This document shows, in pieces, positions 1 to 8,140 of a stretch of DNA of 33,768 nucleotides. Each line of letters opens with the position of its first letter. Position 1 is the stretch's first letter. Both the position numbers and the translations under genes were made by a program. This DNA is from Patescibacteria group bacterium. Its GTDB lineage: Bacteria; Patescibacteriota; Patescibacteriia; UBA2169. Under the pieces are notes generated by a model. It ran no database searches and was not told where the DNA came from. It saw nothing but the letters and a program-made list of their open reading frames with translations. The stretch lies in assembly GCA_018830465.1 (NCBI GenBank), contig JAHJSI010000048.1, forward strand, positions 1-33,768, written 5' to 3'.

Positions 1-23
1 AATTCTAAAACAAACTAGACACA

Positions 24-52
24 TTGTCAAAGTTCTTAATTTGTTTTATAAT
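24..52 (+). promoter_or_regulatory. Promoter of parAB
   Basis: TTGTCA at 24-29 and TATAAT at 47-52 are separated by 17 bases, a near-consensus housekeeping promoter. Transcription would begin near 59, giving a leader of about 70 bases before the parA start at 131. A second TATAAT at 116-121 lies nine bases before that start and could give a very short alternative transcript. Confidence 0.7.
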
Positions 53-61
53 TACAAGCGA

Positions 62-93
62 GCATGAAGCGAAAGCTTGCTTTCATTTCATGC
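62..93 (+). other. Leader hairpin upstream of parA
   Basis: GCATGAA at 62-68 pairs with TTCATGC at 87-93, and GAAAG at 71-75 pairs with CTTTC at 80-84 around a four-base loop; a two-by-two internal mismatch separates the stems. Outside, TAATTACA at 49-56 can pair with TGTAATTA at 100-107, partly overlapping the -10 box. There is no U-run, so it is not an intrinsic terminator. It lies in the predicted 5' leader of parA. A regulatory role is inference. Confidence 0.5.
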
Positions 94-130
94 GAGCGAT
101 GTAATTACACGCATGTATAATAAAGACTAT

Positions 131-904
131 ATGGCGCGAATAATTTCAGTAGTAAACCAGAAAGGCGGGGTTGGGAAGACAACAACATCAATAAATTTGG
201 CAGTATATCTGGCTGCTCTTGGAAAATATGTTCTGCTTGTTGATTTAGACCCGCAGGCAAACGCGACAAGCGGCATTGGGATCAACTATAATGAGCTTAA
301 AAATGGCTTATATGAAGTTTTAAGCGGAAGTACGGACATACGCTCTATAATACAGCAACATGATTTAGATGGCTTAAAAATCGCGCCAGCAACTAGTGCT
401 TTAGCAGGAGCGTCAGTTGAGCTGGTAAATATAGATAGAAGGGAATTTAGGCTTTTAGATGTAGTTGATCAAGTTCGGCATGAGTTTGACTATATTATCA
501 TTGATTCTCCTCCATCTTTAGGCCTTTTGACCATAAACGGACTTGTTGCCGCTGATGAAATTTTAATCCCTGTTCAAGCAGAATATTTTGCCTTAGAAGG
601 ACTTGGGCAATTAATGAATACAATTAATTTGATAAAAGAAAATATAAAGCCAGAAGTAAAAGTATTAGGCGCGGTTCTTACAATGTATGACAGCAGACAA
701 AAATTATCAGAGCAGGTAATGCATGAATTATACCAATATTTTCCTGATAAGATTTTCAGAAGCGCAATACCGCGCAATGTAAGGCTTGCAGAGTCGCCTT
801 CATTTGGAAAATCAATTTTACATTATGATCCAAAATCAAAAGGAGCGAAAGCATACGAGAGACTTGCGAAAGAACTCCTTGAGATGCATGAAAATTATAA
901 ATAA
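131..904 (+). CDS. parA: Chromosome-partitioning ATPase ParA/Soj
   Basis: ParA-family ATPase of about 257 residues that works with ParB to segregate replicated chromosomes by ATP-dependent, nonspecific DNA binding. The deviant Walker A motif KGGVGKTT is at residues 11-18, the VDLDPQAN motif at about 37-44, and a Walker B-like IIIDSPPSLG follows. These define the MinD/ParA clade. I chose the ATG at 131 (MARIISVVNQKGG), which matches the usual family N-terminus; an in-frame ATG at 113 would add six residues. parB follows one base after the stop, so the two form an operon. Length and motifs are complete. Confidence 0.95.
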   Translation: MARIISVVNQKGGVGKTTTSINLAVYLAALGKYVLLVDLDPQANATSGIGINYNELKNGLYEVLSGSTDIRSIIQQHDLDGLKIAPATSALAGASVELVNIDRREFRLLDVVDQVRHEFDYIIIDSPPSLGLLTINGLVAADEILIPVQAEYFALEGLGQLMNTINLIKENIKPEVKVLGAVLTMYDSRQKLSEQVMHELYQYFPDKIFRSAIPRNVRLAESPSFGKSILHYDPKSKGAKAYERLAKELLEMHENYK

Positions 905-905
905 T

Positions 906-1775
906 ATGACAAAACAAAATTTTGGGCTTGGCCGCGGGCTTAGCTCTCTTATTCCAAATAAAGAACAAGTTGCAAGCGTGCCAGCTGGAACAGATTCTAG
1001 TGTTGGACAGATGATTGAATTAGATATTAAAAAGATACAGTCAAACAGGCACAATCCTCGCAAATTTTTTGATGAGGAAAAACTCAAAGAGCTTTCTGAA
1101 TCAATCAAAGACCATGGAATCATACAGCCTTTAGTTGTTGTTCCAAATACTAATGGAACTTATGAGCTCATAGCAGGGGAGCGGCGCCTTAGAGCGTCAA
1201 AACTTGCCGGGCTTGATAAAGTGCCTGCTATAATGCGCGAAGCAGATGAATTAGAAAGATTAGAATTAGCTTTGATTGAAAATATACAGCGCTCTGACTT
1301 GAATCCAATTGAAGAAGCTCAAGCTTACCAAAAATTAAATGATGAATTTGGATTAACCCAAGAAGAAATAGGCAAGAAGGTAAATAAAACACGGCCTTTG
1401 ATTTCAAACGCTATCCGTCTTTTAGGTCTTGCGAGCGAAATACAAAAAGCAGTCGCGGAGCGAAAAATTACAACAGGCCACGCGCGATTAATTCTTGAAA
1501 TAAAAGACGATGATAAGCGCATGCAGATGTTTAGGAAGATAATAGATCAAAAGCTTAATATCAGCGACACATCCCGCGAAGTAAAGCAAGTTGAAGTTAA
1601 CAGGCACACAAGAAAGATTATCAAAGATCCTAATATTGAAGAATACGAAAAACAACTTCGCGACAAATTAGGCACAAAGGTAATAATTGGAAGGCGTGGA
1701 ACCAAGACAGGCCTTATTACAATTGAATTTTACGGCGAGGACGAGTTAAAAGATATTATTTCAAAAATTATTTAG
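906..1775 (+). CDS. parB: Chromosome-partitioning protein ParB
   Basis: ParB/Spo0J-family CTPase and DNA-binding protein of 289 residues that loads at parS and drives segregation with ParA. Visible parts in order are the N-terminal FGLGRGLSSLI patch, typical for ParA contact; the nucleotide-binding ParB/Srx motif AGERRLRA; ENIQRSDLNPIEEAQAY; a helix-turn-helix around FGLTQEEIGKKVNKTRPLIS; and a C-terminal dimerisation segment. The start at 906 matches the family; upstream in-frame codons overlap parA. No canonical parS palindrome was seen by eye in this window. The 3' end overlaps the convergent rel gene by eight bases, with no terminator between them. Confidence 0.95.
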   Translation: MTKQNFGLGRGLSSLIPNKEQVASVPAGTDSSVGQMIELDIKKIQSNRHNPRKFFDEEKLKELSESIKDHGIIQPLVVVPNTNGTYELIAGERRLRASKLAGLDKVPAIMREADELERLELALIENIQRSDLNPIEEAQAYQKLNDEFGLTQEEIGKKVNKTRPLISNAIRLLGLASEIQKAVAERKITTGHARLILEIKDDDKRMQMFRKIIDQKLNISDTSREVKQVEVNRHTRKIIKDPNIEEYEKQLRDKLGTKVIIGRRGTKTGLITIEFYGEDELKDIISKII

Positions 1776-3228
1776 ACCTGAATTCTCGTATTGTATCCCA
1801 AATGCCTTTTGAGGTGCCTGATTTTATATTGTCTTTTGCTGCTCTTGTTTTTACAAATCTTAGCCAGTCTCGGTTAGGGCCTTTTCTGTTTTTTTCTGTG
1901 ATAATTTCAACCATATCGCCGCTGCGAAGAGGCCTGTCAAGTGTTGCCAATTGATTATTTATTCTTGCTCCTGTTGCTTTGTCTCCGATTTCCGTGTGTA
2001 TATGGTACGCGAAATCAATTGGAGTAGAGTCTTCAGGCAAGTCAATGACATCTCCTTTTGGAGTGAATACAAAAATTCTATCCTGGAATACGTCAATTTT
2101 TAATGAATCAAGATATTGCTCGCTGTCTTTTAATTCTTGCTGCCATTTTGACAGATCCTGAACCCAATCAAGCTCTTTGTCCAGTTGAATTGAGCCGTGT
2201 TCATCATAATTCCAATGAGCCGCGATTCCGTATTCAGCGTCCTTGTGCATTTCCAAAGTTCTTATTTGTATTTCTATTGTTTTGCCATGTTCAAAAAATA
2301 TTGTTGTGTGCAATGATTGGTATTTATTTGGTTTTGGCTGGGCAATGTAATCTTTAAACCTGTTTGGCACAAATCTCCATTTGTTGTGCACTATTCCAAG
2401 CGCTTTATAGCAGTCAGCAATAGTTGGAACCACCACGCGCAAAGCAATGATGTCATGGATTCTGTGCAGTTCATTATTATGTTTTTGAAGTTTTTGATAC
2501 AAACTCCAAAGGTCTTTGGTTCTGCCTGATATTTCAATGGTTCTGATTTTTTCTTTTCCAAGCTCTTTGCGCACTTTGGCGCACATATTTGAGAGTATTG
2601 CTTCGCGGTTTTTGAAATGACTGTCTATTGCTTGTTTTAGCGAAGTGTATTCTTTTGGATATAAATATTTGAATGACAAATCCTCAAGCTTTCCTTTGAT
2701 TTGCCAAATGCCTAAGCGATTAGCGATTGGCGCGTAAATTTCCAAAGTTTCCCTTGCTATGCGCTCTTGCTTTCTGCCTTCTAATGCTTCAAGAGTTTTC
2801 AGATTATGCAGTCTGTCCGCGAATTTTATAAATATAACTCTAATGTCTGACGCCATTGCAATGAACATTTTGCGGAGATTTTCTATGTACCGCTCAATGC
2901 CCCTGTATTTTAGTTTCCCGAGATTGGTAATCCCTTCAACTAATTTCGCGACATCTTTTCCAAATTCTTTTTCAATGTCTTTTAACGTCTTATTTGTGTC
3001 TTCTGGCACATCATGCAATAAGCCGGCTATTATTGTGTCCTGGTCAAGATGGTATTTTGCCAGTGTGATTGCCGTGTTCAGCGAGTGATTAATATATGAC
3101 TCTCCATTTTTTCTTTTTTGGCCTTTGTGCGCTTCATCCGCGAAATCAAAAGCCAACCTAACAAGGTCTTTATCAACTTGCAGATTTTCTTGGTTTATTG
3201 TTTTGATTAGATCGTTTATTGACGGCAT
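1768..3228 (-). CDS. rel: Bifunctional (p)ppGpp synthetase/hydrolase, C-terminally short
   Basis: Rel/SpoT-family stringent-response enzyme that makes (p)ppGpp from GTP/GDP and ATP and degrades it. The HD hydrolase domain looks intact: R39, H48, HDVPED at 72-77, and FADRLHN. The synthetase domain has GRTKDLWSLYQK, HDIIALRV, the RFKD motif of bifunctional enzymes, YQSLHTT and EIQIRT. A TGS domain begins near DRIFVFTPKGDVIDLP. The protein stops at 486 residues, soon after TGS; long Rel proteins have about 700 or more residues and carry helical, zinc-finger/RRM and ACT domains. It is the last gene of a leftward run, ten bases after topA. No frameshift was seen, so the short form looks natural. 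Confidence 0.93.
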   Translation of the reverse strand: MPSINDLIKTINQENLQVDKDLVRLAFDFADEAHKGQKRKNGESYINHSLNTAITLAKYHLDQDTIIAGLLHDVPEDTNKTLKDIEKEFGKDVAKLVEGITNLGKLKYRGIERYIENLRKMFIAMASDIRVIFIKFADRLHNLKTLEALEGRKQERIARETLEIYAPIANRLGIWQIKGKLEDLSFKYLYPKEYTSLKQAIDSHFKNREAILSNMCAKVRKELGKEKIRTIEISGRTKDLWSLYQKLQKHNNELHRIHDIIALRVVVPTIADCYKALGIVHNKWRFVPNRFKDYIAQPKPNKYQSLHTTIFFEHGKTIEIQIRTLEMHKDAEYGIAAHWNYDEHGSIQLDKELDWVQDLSKWQQELKDSEQYLDSLKIDVFQDRIFVFTPKGDVIDLPEDSTPIDFAYHIHTEIGDKATGARINNQLATLDRPLRSGDMVEIITEKNRKGPNRDWLRFVKTRAAKDNIKSGTSKGIWDTIREFRSK

Positions 3229-3238
3229 ACTTAATTTT

Positions 3239-5488
3239 TTATTCTGCGTCTTTTATGAATTTGCATTCTTTGCTGGAACATTTGTATGTATCTTTTGGAC
3301 CGTATACAAGCTGGGAGCCGCATTCTGGACATTTTTCTCCAACAGGTTTTGCAAAGAAAGCTGTTTTGCATGCAGGATATTGGTTGCAGGCGAAAAAGGT
3401 TCTGCCTTTTTTAGATTTTTTTTCTATGATTTCACCTTTGCCGCATTCTGGGCAAGTGACGCCTGTTCCTTTTTCAATGTTTTTTATTCCTTTGCAATCT
3501 GGATATTTTGAACATCCAAGGAACTTGCCGTATCTTCCATGCTTAACCTGCATAGCAGCGCCGCATTTTTCGCATTTTTCATTTGTTGTTTCCACTTCTT
3601 CTGGTTCTCCATCTTCTCCTAATGGCTTTGTGTTCTTGCATTCAGGATAACCTGTGCAAGCTAGGAACCGTCCGAATCTGCCTGTTTTTATAATCATTTC
3701 CTTCCCGCATTTGCCGCATTTTTCATCTGTTTTTTCTTCTGTTAAATTTTTTTTATCTAACGTTTTTGTTTTTTCCATAAGATTTTTTTTAAATGGTTCA
3801 TAAAATTCAGATATTGCCTTTTCCCAATCAAGCTTTCCTTCCGCGATTTCATCAAGCTCATCTTCCATGCGAGCCGTGAATTTGTAATCAACAATTTTTG
3901 GGAAATGCTCAACTAAAATATCAATGACAAGAAAAGCAATGTCAGTCGGCTTTAGGCGCCTGTTTTCAATACGATCAACATATCCGCGGTCAATCACAGT
4001 GCTGATGGTCGGCGCGTAAGTGGAAGGCCGTCCAATTTCATTTTCTTCCAATGTTTTAACAAGGGACGCGTCAGAGTATCTAGCTGGGGGTTCTGTAAAA
4101 TGCTGATTAGGATCAATTTTAGCTGGATCAACTTTTTCATCCTGCTCAAGTTCTGGGAGAATATCTTCTTTTTGAACTGCTTTATAGATTTTCAAAAATC
4201 CATCAAACTTGATTGTTTGGCCTGTTGCCCGGAATGTGTATGTTGCGTCTGTTTTCGCGCTTACATCTATAGATGTGTTATCCATTATTGCTTCTGGCAT
4301 TTGAGACGCGACAGCGCGCCTCCAGATTAAATCATATAATCTGTGCTGGTTTTTATCTAAACTGTGATTAATTATATCAGGGCTTTGAGCGGCTTCCGTG
4401 GGTCTGATTGCTTCATGCGCTTCTTGAGCTGTTTTTGATTTTGTTTTAAATACTCTTGGCTTGTCTAATATATATTCTTTGCCAAACGTTTTTTCTAAAT
4501 ACTGCTTTGCATCGCCCAAAAATTTGCTGGATAAATTCAAAGAGTCAGTGCGCATATATGTGATATATCCTTGCTCATACAATTGCTGCGCTACGCGCAT
4601 TGTCTGCTTTGATGAAAATCCTAGTTTTCTGTTTGCTTCTTGCTGAAGAGTTGAAGTAGTAAATGGGGCATATGGATTTTTTTCGGTTTCTTTTTTCTCA
4701 ATGCGCGTTATTGTATAATCTGCGTCTTTCAGGGCGTCCATGATTTGTTTGGCATGCTTCTCATCCGCAATTTCAAATTTATCCAAAGATCCTTCGTTTA
4801 TTGAATGAAGCTTTGCAGAAAAATATCCTTGAGGAAGATTTTTTGGGTCAAGAGTCGTATTTGCGTCTATAGAGACGCCCCCATGGGGCGTCTTTACAAA
4901 GATAGCATCAATGGTCCAATATTCTTTTGCTTCAAATTGCTTGATTTCACGCTCTCTCTCAACAATTAATCTAACTGCGACTGATTGCACTCTGCCAGCG
5001 CTAAGGCCGCGAGCGACTTTTTTCCAAAGAAAAGGTGATAGCTCATATCCAACTAATCTATCTAAGATTCTGCGCGCTTGCTGTGCGTTTACTCGCTGCA
5101 TGTCAATGTCGCGCGGATTCTTTAAAGATTCATCAATTGCGGATTTTGTAATTTCATGAAAAGTAATTCTTTTTACTTGTTCTTTTTTTGGTTTTAATAG
5201 CTCAACTAAATGCCAAGCAATTGCCTCGCCTTCTCGATCTTCGTCAGTTGCGAAGTAGATATATTTACTATTTTTAGCTGCCTTTTTTAAATCAGCAACA
5301 ACTTTTTTCTTATCCTTGTCTTCCACAACATATGTAGGAGTAAAATGGTCGTCAACATCAATACCCATCTCCTTTTTAGGAAGATCTCGTATGTGTCCGA
5401 ATGATGATTTGATTATGTATCCTTTTCCAAGAAATTTTGTGATTGTCTTGGCTTTAGTTGGGGATTCTACGATTACAAGATTTGACAT
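3239..5488 (-). CDS. topA: DNA topoisomerase I
   Basis: Type IA topoisomerase of 749 residues that relaxes negative supercoils through a 5'-phosphotyrosine intermediate. The Toprim domain has VESPTKAKTI near residue 7 and the acidic DEDREGE triad near 82. The active-site tyrosine is about residue 311 in YITYMRTDS. The C-terminus carries four Cys4-type zinc ribbons, beginning CGKCGKEM, CEKCGAAM, CPECGKGE and CPECGSQL. Around residues 199-207 the coding sequence contains a perfect GC-rich palindrome (listed separately) in a poorly conserved loop. Its start overlaps the 3' end of folC by 16 bases, so the genes are probably cotranscribed. Confidence 0.96.
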   Translation of the reverse strand: MSNLVIVESPTKAKTITKFLGKGYIIKSSFGHIRDLPKKEMGIDVDDHFTPTYVVEDKDKKKVVADLKKAAKNSKYIYFATDEDREGEAIAWHLVELLKPKKEQVKRITFHEITKSAIDESLKNPRDIDMQRVNAQQARRILDRLVGYELSPFLWKKVARGLSAGRVQSVAVRLIVEREREIKQFEAKEYWTIDAIFVKTPHGGVSIDANTTLDPKNLPQGYFSAKLHSINEGSLDKFEIADEKHAKQIMDALKDADYTITRIEKKETEKNPYAPFTTSTLQQEANRKLGFSSKQTMRVAQQLYEQGYITYMRTDSLNLSSKFLGDAKQYLEKTFGKEYILDKPRVFKTKSKTAQEAHEAIRPTEAAQSPDIINHSLDKNQHRLYDLIWRRAVASQMPEAIMDNTSIDVSAKTDATYTFRATGQTIKFDGFLKIYKAVQKEDILPELEQDEKVDPAKIDPNQHFTEPPARYSDASLVKTLEENEIGRPSTYAPTISTVIDRGYVDRIENRRLKPTDIAFLVIDILVEHFPKIVDYKFTARMEDELDEIAEGKLDWEKAISEFYEPFKKNLMEKTKTLDKKNLTEEKTDEKCGKCGKEMIIKTGRFGRFLACTGYPECKNTKPLGEDGEPEEVETTNEKCEKCGAAMQVKHGRYGKFLGCSKYPDCKGIKNIEKGTGVTCPECGKGEIIEKKSKKGRTFFACNQYPACKTAFFAKPVGEKCPECGSQLVYGPKDTYKCSSKECKFIKDAE
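4873..4893. repeat. Perfect GC-rich palindrome inside topA
   Basis: AGACGCCCC and GGGGCGTCT flank a three-base loop, giving a 21-bp hairpin with a nine-bp stem. It spans seven codons' length in the loop after the EYWTIDA segment and encodes KTPHGGV. It is much richer in GC than its surroundings and may be a small in-frame insertion. Its sequence differs from the 30-bp double-hairpin family. Confidence 0.55.
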
Positions 5489-6810
5489 GTTTCTCTATTG
5501 TTTAATATAAATTTTTCTTTTATCCAATATTTTCGCAATTTACCTGTTAAATAAAGCGAGCCAGTGATGAGAAGCGCGTCATTTGTGCGCAGTTTTTTTA
5601 TTGTCTGCTTCAATGCTTTTAGCGAATCATGTTGAATGGATTTCTTTTTAAGTTTTTTGGCGTCAGCCAAAGGCTGGTCAGCCTCTGGCTGAAATTTTGA
5701 AAGTGTTTCTGGGGCATAAGATGTCCTGTCCGCGGTTTTAAATTCAGTAAATACTATTTTATCTGAATACGGAAGTATTATGCTGATCATTTTGCGCGCG
5801 TCTTTTGTATTGCTAGCAGCAAAGATAGTATATAGTTTATCATATGTCAAATTTTTTAGGTTGTGGACAACGCTTTTCATCTTGTCTGGATTATGCGCGC
5901 CATCAAGTATAATTAATGGATTTTTTTGCATGATTTCAAAGCGGCAAGGGAGAAGTTGTGTGCTTTTTATTGCAGATGAGATAATATTATTTTTAATGCC
6001 AATGTGTTTGGCAATTGCTTTAGCTAATGCTTTGTTTGCTAATTGGAATTTATTGTCTGATTTAATATGATGATATGATGTTTTTTTGCTTTTACAGATT
6101 TGTTTGAAGATTTTTAGAATATGAGGTCTTTTTTCGGTTGTGAAGAAATGCGTATTTAATTTTATAATTCCTGCTTTTTCTTTCGCGATTTTTGGCAATG
6201 TCTTTCCAAGAAGATGCGTATGGTCTAATCCAATATTTGTGCAAGCGCTGATTGATTTTTTAATAATATTTCCAGCGTCATATCTTCCACCGCATCCAAC
6301 TTCTAAAATTACGTAATCGCATTTCATTTTTTTGAAATATAGAATAGAGAGCGCGAAAAAGATTTCAAAATAGCTTGGCCTGCCGTATTTATAATTTTTT
6401 TCTCCGCCCAAGGAGGATCCGCATTGGGCGGACATGTCATTTATAATAGGTTTAACTTCATCAACAAGTTGCGCGAATACAAGAGGATCAATGAGCTTAT
6501 CATCAACCTTAATTTTTTCAATCGAAGTTGTGCAGTATGGGGAAGTAAAGGAGCCAACTTTAAACCCTGCTTTATATAATATGTTATGCAGATACGCTAC
6601 AGTAGAGCCCTTGCCTGATGTGCCGCTTATGTGTATAAAGCGAAAACCTCTCACAGGATTGTGGAGGCGTTTTATCAATTCTTGGGTACGTTTTAAGTAT
6701 TGCTCTGGCTGCGCGCTGTGCTTTTTCATGTATGCCTGGTCATGCGCGCTTGATGCGAGAGTTTCCAGATATTTGACAGCAGAGTAATATTTTTTAAATG
6801 ATTTAGTCAT
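5473..6810 (-). CDS. folC: Folylpolyglutamate/dihydrofolate synthase family ligase
   Basis: Mur-ligase-fold protein of 445 residues that adds glutamate to (dihydro)folate using ATP. The ATP-binding loop is SGTSGKGSTVAYL, followed by GSFTSPYCTTSIEKI, EVGCGGRYDAGNI, LDHTHLLGKTLPKIAKEKAGI and ILDGAHNPDKM, all FolC hallmarks. A folate-independent FolC-like ligase is possible, because no other folate gene is nearby. Two 30-bp palindromic elements interrupt the coding sequence in frame: ten residues at 127-136 (SAQCGSSLGG) and about ten at 374-383 (QPEADQPLAD). Both fall in loop-like stretches and leave the motifs intact. Its 3' end overlaps topA. Confidence 0.88.
   Translation of the reverse strand: MTKSFKKYYSAVKYLETLASSAHDQAYMKKHSAQPEQYLKRTQELIKRLHNPVRGFRFIHISGTSGKGSTVAYLHNILYKAGFKVGSFTSPYCTTSIEKIKVDDKLIDPLVFAQLVDEVKPIINDMSAQCGSSLGGEKNYKYGRPSYFEIFFALSILYFKKMKCDYVILEVGCGGRYDAGNIIKKSISACTNIGLDHTHLLGKTLPKIAKEKAGIIKLNTHFFTTEKRPHILKIFKQICKSKKTSYHHIKSDNKFQLANKALAKAIAKHIGIKNNIISSAIKSTQLLPCRFEIMQKNPLIILDGAHNPDKMKSVVHNLKNLTYDKLYTIFAASNTKDARKMISIILPYSDKIVFTEFKTADRTSYAPETLSKFQPEADQPLADAKKLKKKSIQHDSLKALKQTIKKLRTNDALLITGSLYLTGKLRKYWIKEKFILNNRETCQIL
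5663..5692 (-). repeat. 30-bp double-hairpin element, copy A (in folC)
   Basis: Read on the gene's strand, the first half is TCAGCCAGAGGCTGA and the second CCAGCCTTTGGCTGA: two consecutive 15-nt units with stem-loop-stem lengths 6-3-6. The first stem is perfect; the second has one terminal mismatch. It lies one base out of phase with the reading used in the prfB and comEC copies, so the TGA inside this variant is not read as a stop. It encodes QPEADQPLAD. Confidence 0.8.
6403..6432 (-). repeat. 30-bp double-hairpin element, diverged copy E (in folC)
   Basis: On the gene's strand the halves are TCCGCCCAATGCGGA and TCCTCCTTGGGCGGA. Length and 15+15 architecture match the family, with one mismatch in each local stem. 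The whole unit can also fold as one nine-bp hairpin (TCCGCCCAA with TTGGGCGGA). It starts exactly on a codon boundary and encodes SAQCGSSLGG, residues 127-136 of FolC. Family membership is less certain than for the other copies. Confidence 0.55.
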
Positions 6811-6811
6811 G

Positions 6812-6952
6812 TTATTCTCGTTTGTCTTTTCGCAGCCACCAGACTAATCCATATACCAGAGGAGTGTCTATTAACGCGAACGCGACTTTGAAAAGCCAGT
6901 AGGGGATAATTAATGAAAAGATTGATAGTTTCTGCCGAGTTGAAATTTTCAT
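6812..6952 (-). CDS. 46-residue membrane ORF resembling the C-terminal end of a VUT/YhhQ transporter
   Basis: A complete ORF of 46 codons lies between dprA and folC in the same direction. It starts MKISTRQKLSIF and contains one hydrophobic stretch with the segment FKVAFALIDTPLVYGLVWWL, then a basic tail. The LIDTPLVY pattern reminds me of the last transmembrane helix of queuosine-precursor (VUT/YhhQ) transporters, from memory only. It could be the tail of a decayed transporter gene or a small membrane protein in its own right. It fills the dprA-folC gap almost exactly (about ten bases on the dprA side, one on the folC side), which favours retention. Confidence 0.45.
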   Translation of the reverse strand: MKISTRQKLSIFSLIIPYWLFKVAFALIDTPLVYGLVWWLRKDKRE

Positions 6953-6961
6953 AAGATATAA

Positions 6962-6975
6962 GTTAGCGCGCTAAC
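6962..6975. other. Perfect palindrome at the dprA stop codon
   Basis: GTTAGCGCGCTAAC is a perfect 14-bp palindrome that includes the dprA stop codon. There is no following T-run on the minus strand, so it is not an intrinsic terminator. A protein-binding site or chance are both possible. Confidence 0.3.
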
Positions 6976-8060
6976 GCGTATTTCATCGCGCCTATGTGTT
7001 TTACTTTACCTTTCATTTCCATAAGCGTTAATGTTGCATTTATAGCGCTTGTTGGCATTTTAGTCAAGCGCGTGAGCTCATCAGCGTGGATTGGCTCAAG
7101 TGATAAGTGTTCTAGAATTTTTGCCTCGTCCGCGCTGTCCGCGGTTATTTTTTGAGCCGCGATATAATCAGTTGCTTGCTTCAGATTAAGAGCGTCTAAA
7201 ATGTCTTGAGCGTTTGTGACTGGATGAGCTCCCATTTTTATTAAATTATTCGTGCCAAAAGATGTCTCGCTTGTAATTGTGCCTGGCACCGCGAAAACTT
7301 CTCTGTTTTGATCTAAGGCATGGCGCGCTGTAATTAAGGCGCCTGATTTTTCCGCTGCTTCTACAATAAGAGTTCCAAGCGATAGGCCGGAGATTACTCT
7401 GTTGCGCTGTGGAAAATGCTGTTTATATGGAGGAGTGCCTATTGGATGCTCTGATATAATGCATCCTCCTGTGTTTATTATTTTTTCTGAAAGCATTCTA
7501 TTATGAACTGGATAAATATTTATTTTTTCAATCCCGCACCCTAAAACAGCGACTGTTTTTCCGCACGCGTCTAAACATGCTTGATGAGCTATCGCATCAA
7601 TTCCCAAAGCTAAGCCGCTTACAATTATAATGCCGTTTCGCGCGAGTTCTGATGTGATTATTTGCGCTGCTTGTTTTCCGTATTCTGAAAATTTTCTTGA
7701 GCCAATCACTGCTAAAAGAAAATCATCATCATTAGGCAAGGCGCCTCTATAGAATAGGGTAGGAGGCGGATCATAAACTTCTTTTAAAAGTTTTGGATAT
7801 TTTTCATCTTCTAGCGTGAGTATTGTAATTCCTTCTTTTTCATGATTTTCCATTTCTTGGTCTAAATTAATCTCCGCGCGCATGCGAATGAATTCTGCAA
7901 TGCATTTTTCACCAAATCCAAGTTGCTCTAACTTGGTCATTGGAACATTCCACGCATCTTCTAAAGATGAGCAAAATTTATATAATTTACTGAATCTTTT
8001 TGGGCCAATGCATGGAATTTTGGCTAATCCTAGCCAGTATTTTGTGTTTTTGTTTGACAT
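6963..8060 (-). CDS. dprA: DNA-processing protein DprA
   Basis: DprA/Smf of 365 residues, which binds incoming single-stranded DNA during transformation and loads RecA. The N-terminus has a helix-hairpin-helix-like LAKIPCIGPKRFSKLY. The central Rossmann fold shows VIGSRKFSEYGKQAA, SGLALGIDAIAHQACL, VLGCGIEKINIYP, PQRNRVISGLS and VVEAAEKSGALITA-type motifs (here IVEAAEKSGALITARHALD). A C-terminal winged helix (DML1-like) covers roughly the last 60 residues. It heads the leftward run dprA, small ORF, folC, topA, rel. Together with comEC near the right edge it suggests natural competence. Its start overlaps the -35 box of the divergent promoter at 8054. Confidence 0.95.
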   Translation of the reverse strand: MSNKNTKYWLGLAKIPCIGPKRFSKLYKFCSSLEDAWNVPMTKLEQLGFGEKCIAEFIRMRAEINLDQEMENHEKEGITILTLEDEKYPKLLKEVYDPPPTLFYRGALPNDDDFLLAVIGSRKFSEYGKQAAQIITSELARNGIIIVSGLALGIDAIAHQACLDACGKTVAVLGCGIEKINIYPVHNRMLSEKIINTGGCIISEHPIGTPPYKQHFPQRNRVISGLSLGTLIVEAAEKSGALITARHALDQNREVFAVPGTITSETSFGTNNLIKMGAHPVTNAQDILDALNLKQATDYIAAQKITADSADEAKILEHLSLEPIHADELTRLTKMPTSAINATLTLMEMKGKVKHIGAMKYALAR

Positions 8061-8081
8061 TTTTTATGTTTGTGGTATAAT
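8054..8081 (+). promoter_or_regulatory. Promoter of the orphan gene at 8141
   Basis: TTGACA at 8054-8059 and TATAAT at 8076-8081 with a 16-base spacer; TGG directly before the -10 makes it an extended -10. This is one of the strongest promoters in the window. Transcription should begin near 8088, leaving a leader of about 53 bases. Confidence 0.8.
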
Positions 8082-8140
8082 ATTGGACATTAACAATCAA
8101 GAAATATCCTATTCAATCTTTCATGCGCAAGGAGAGACTC

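Noticed and set aside
1..130. parS site or replication origin next to parAB
   Set aside because: No TGTTTCACGTGAAACA-like palindrome and no cluster of DnaA boxes; only a promoter and a hairpin are present.
3219..3650. + strand ORFs over the topA zinc-ribbon region
   Set aside because: The Cys4 ribbon repeats on the minus strand explain the open frames.
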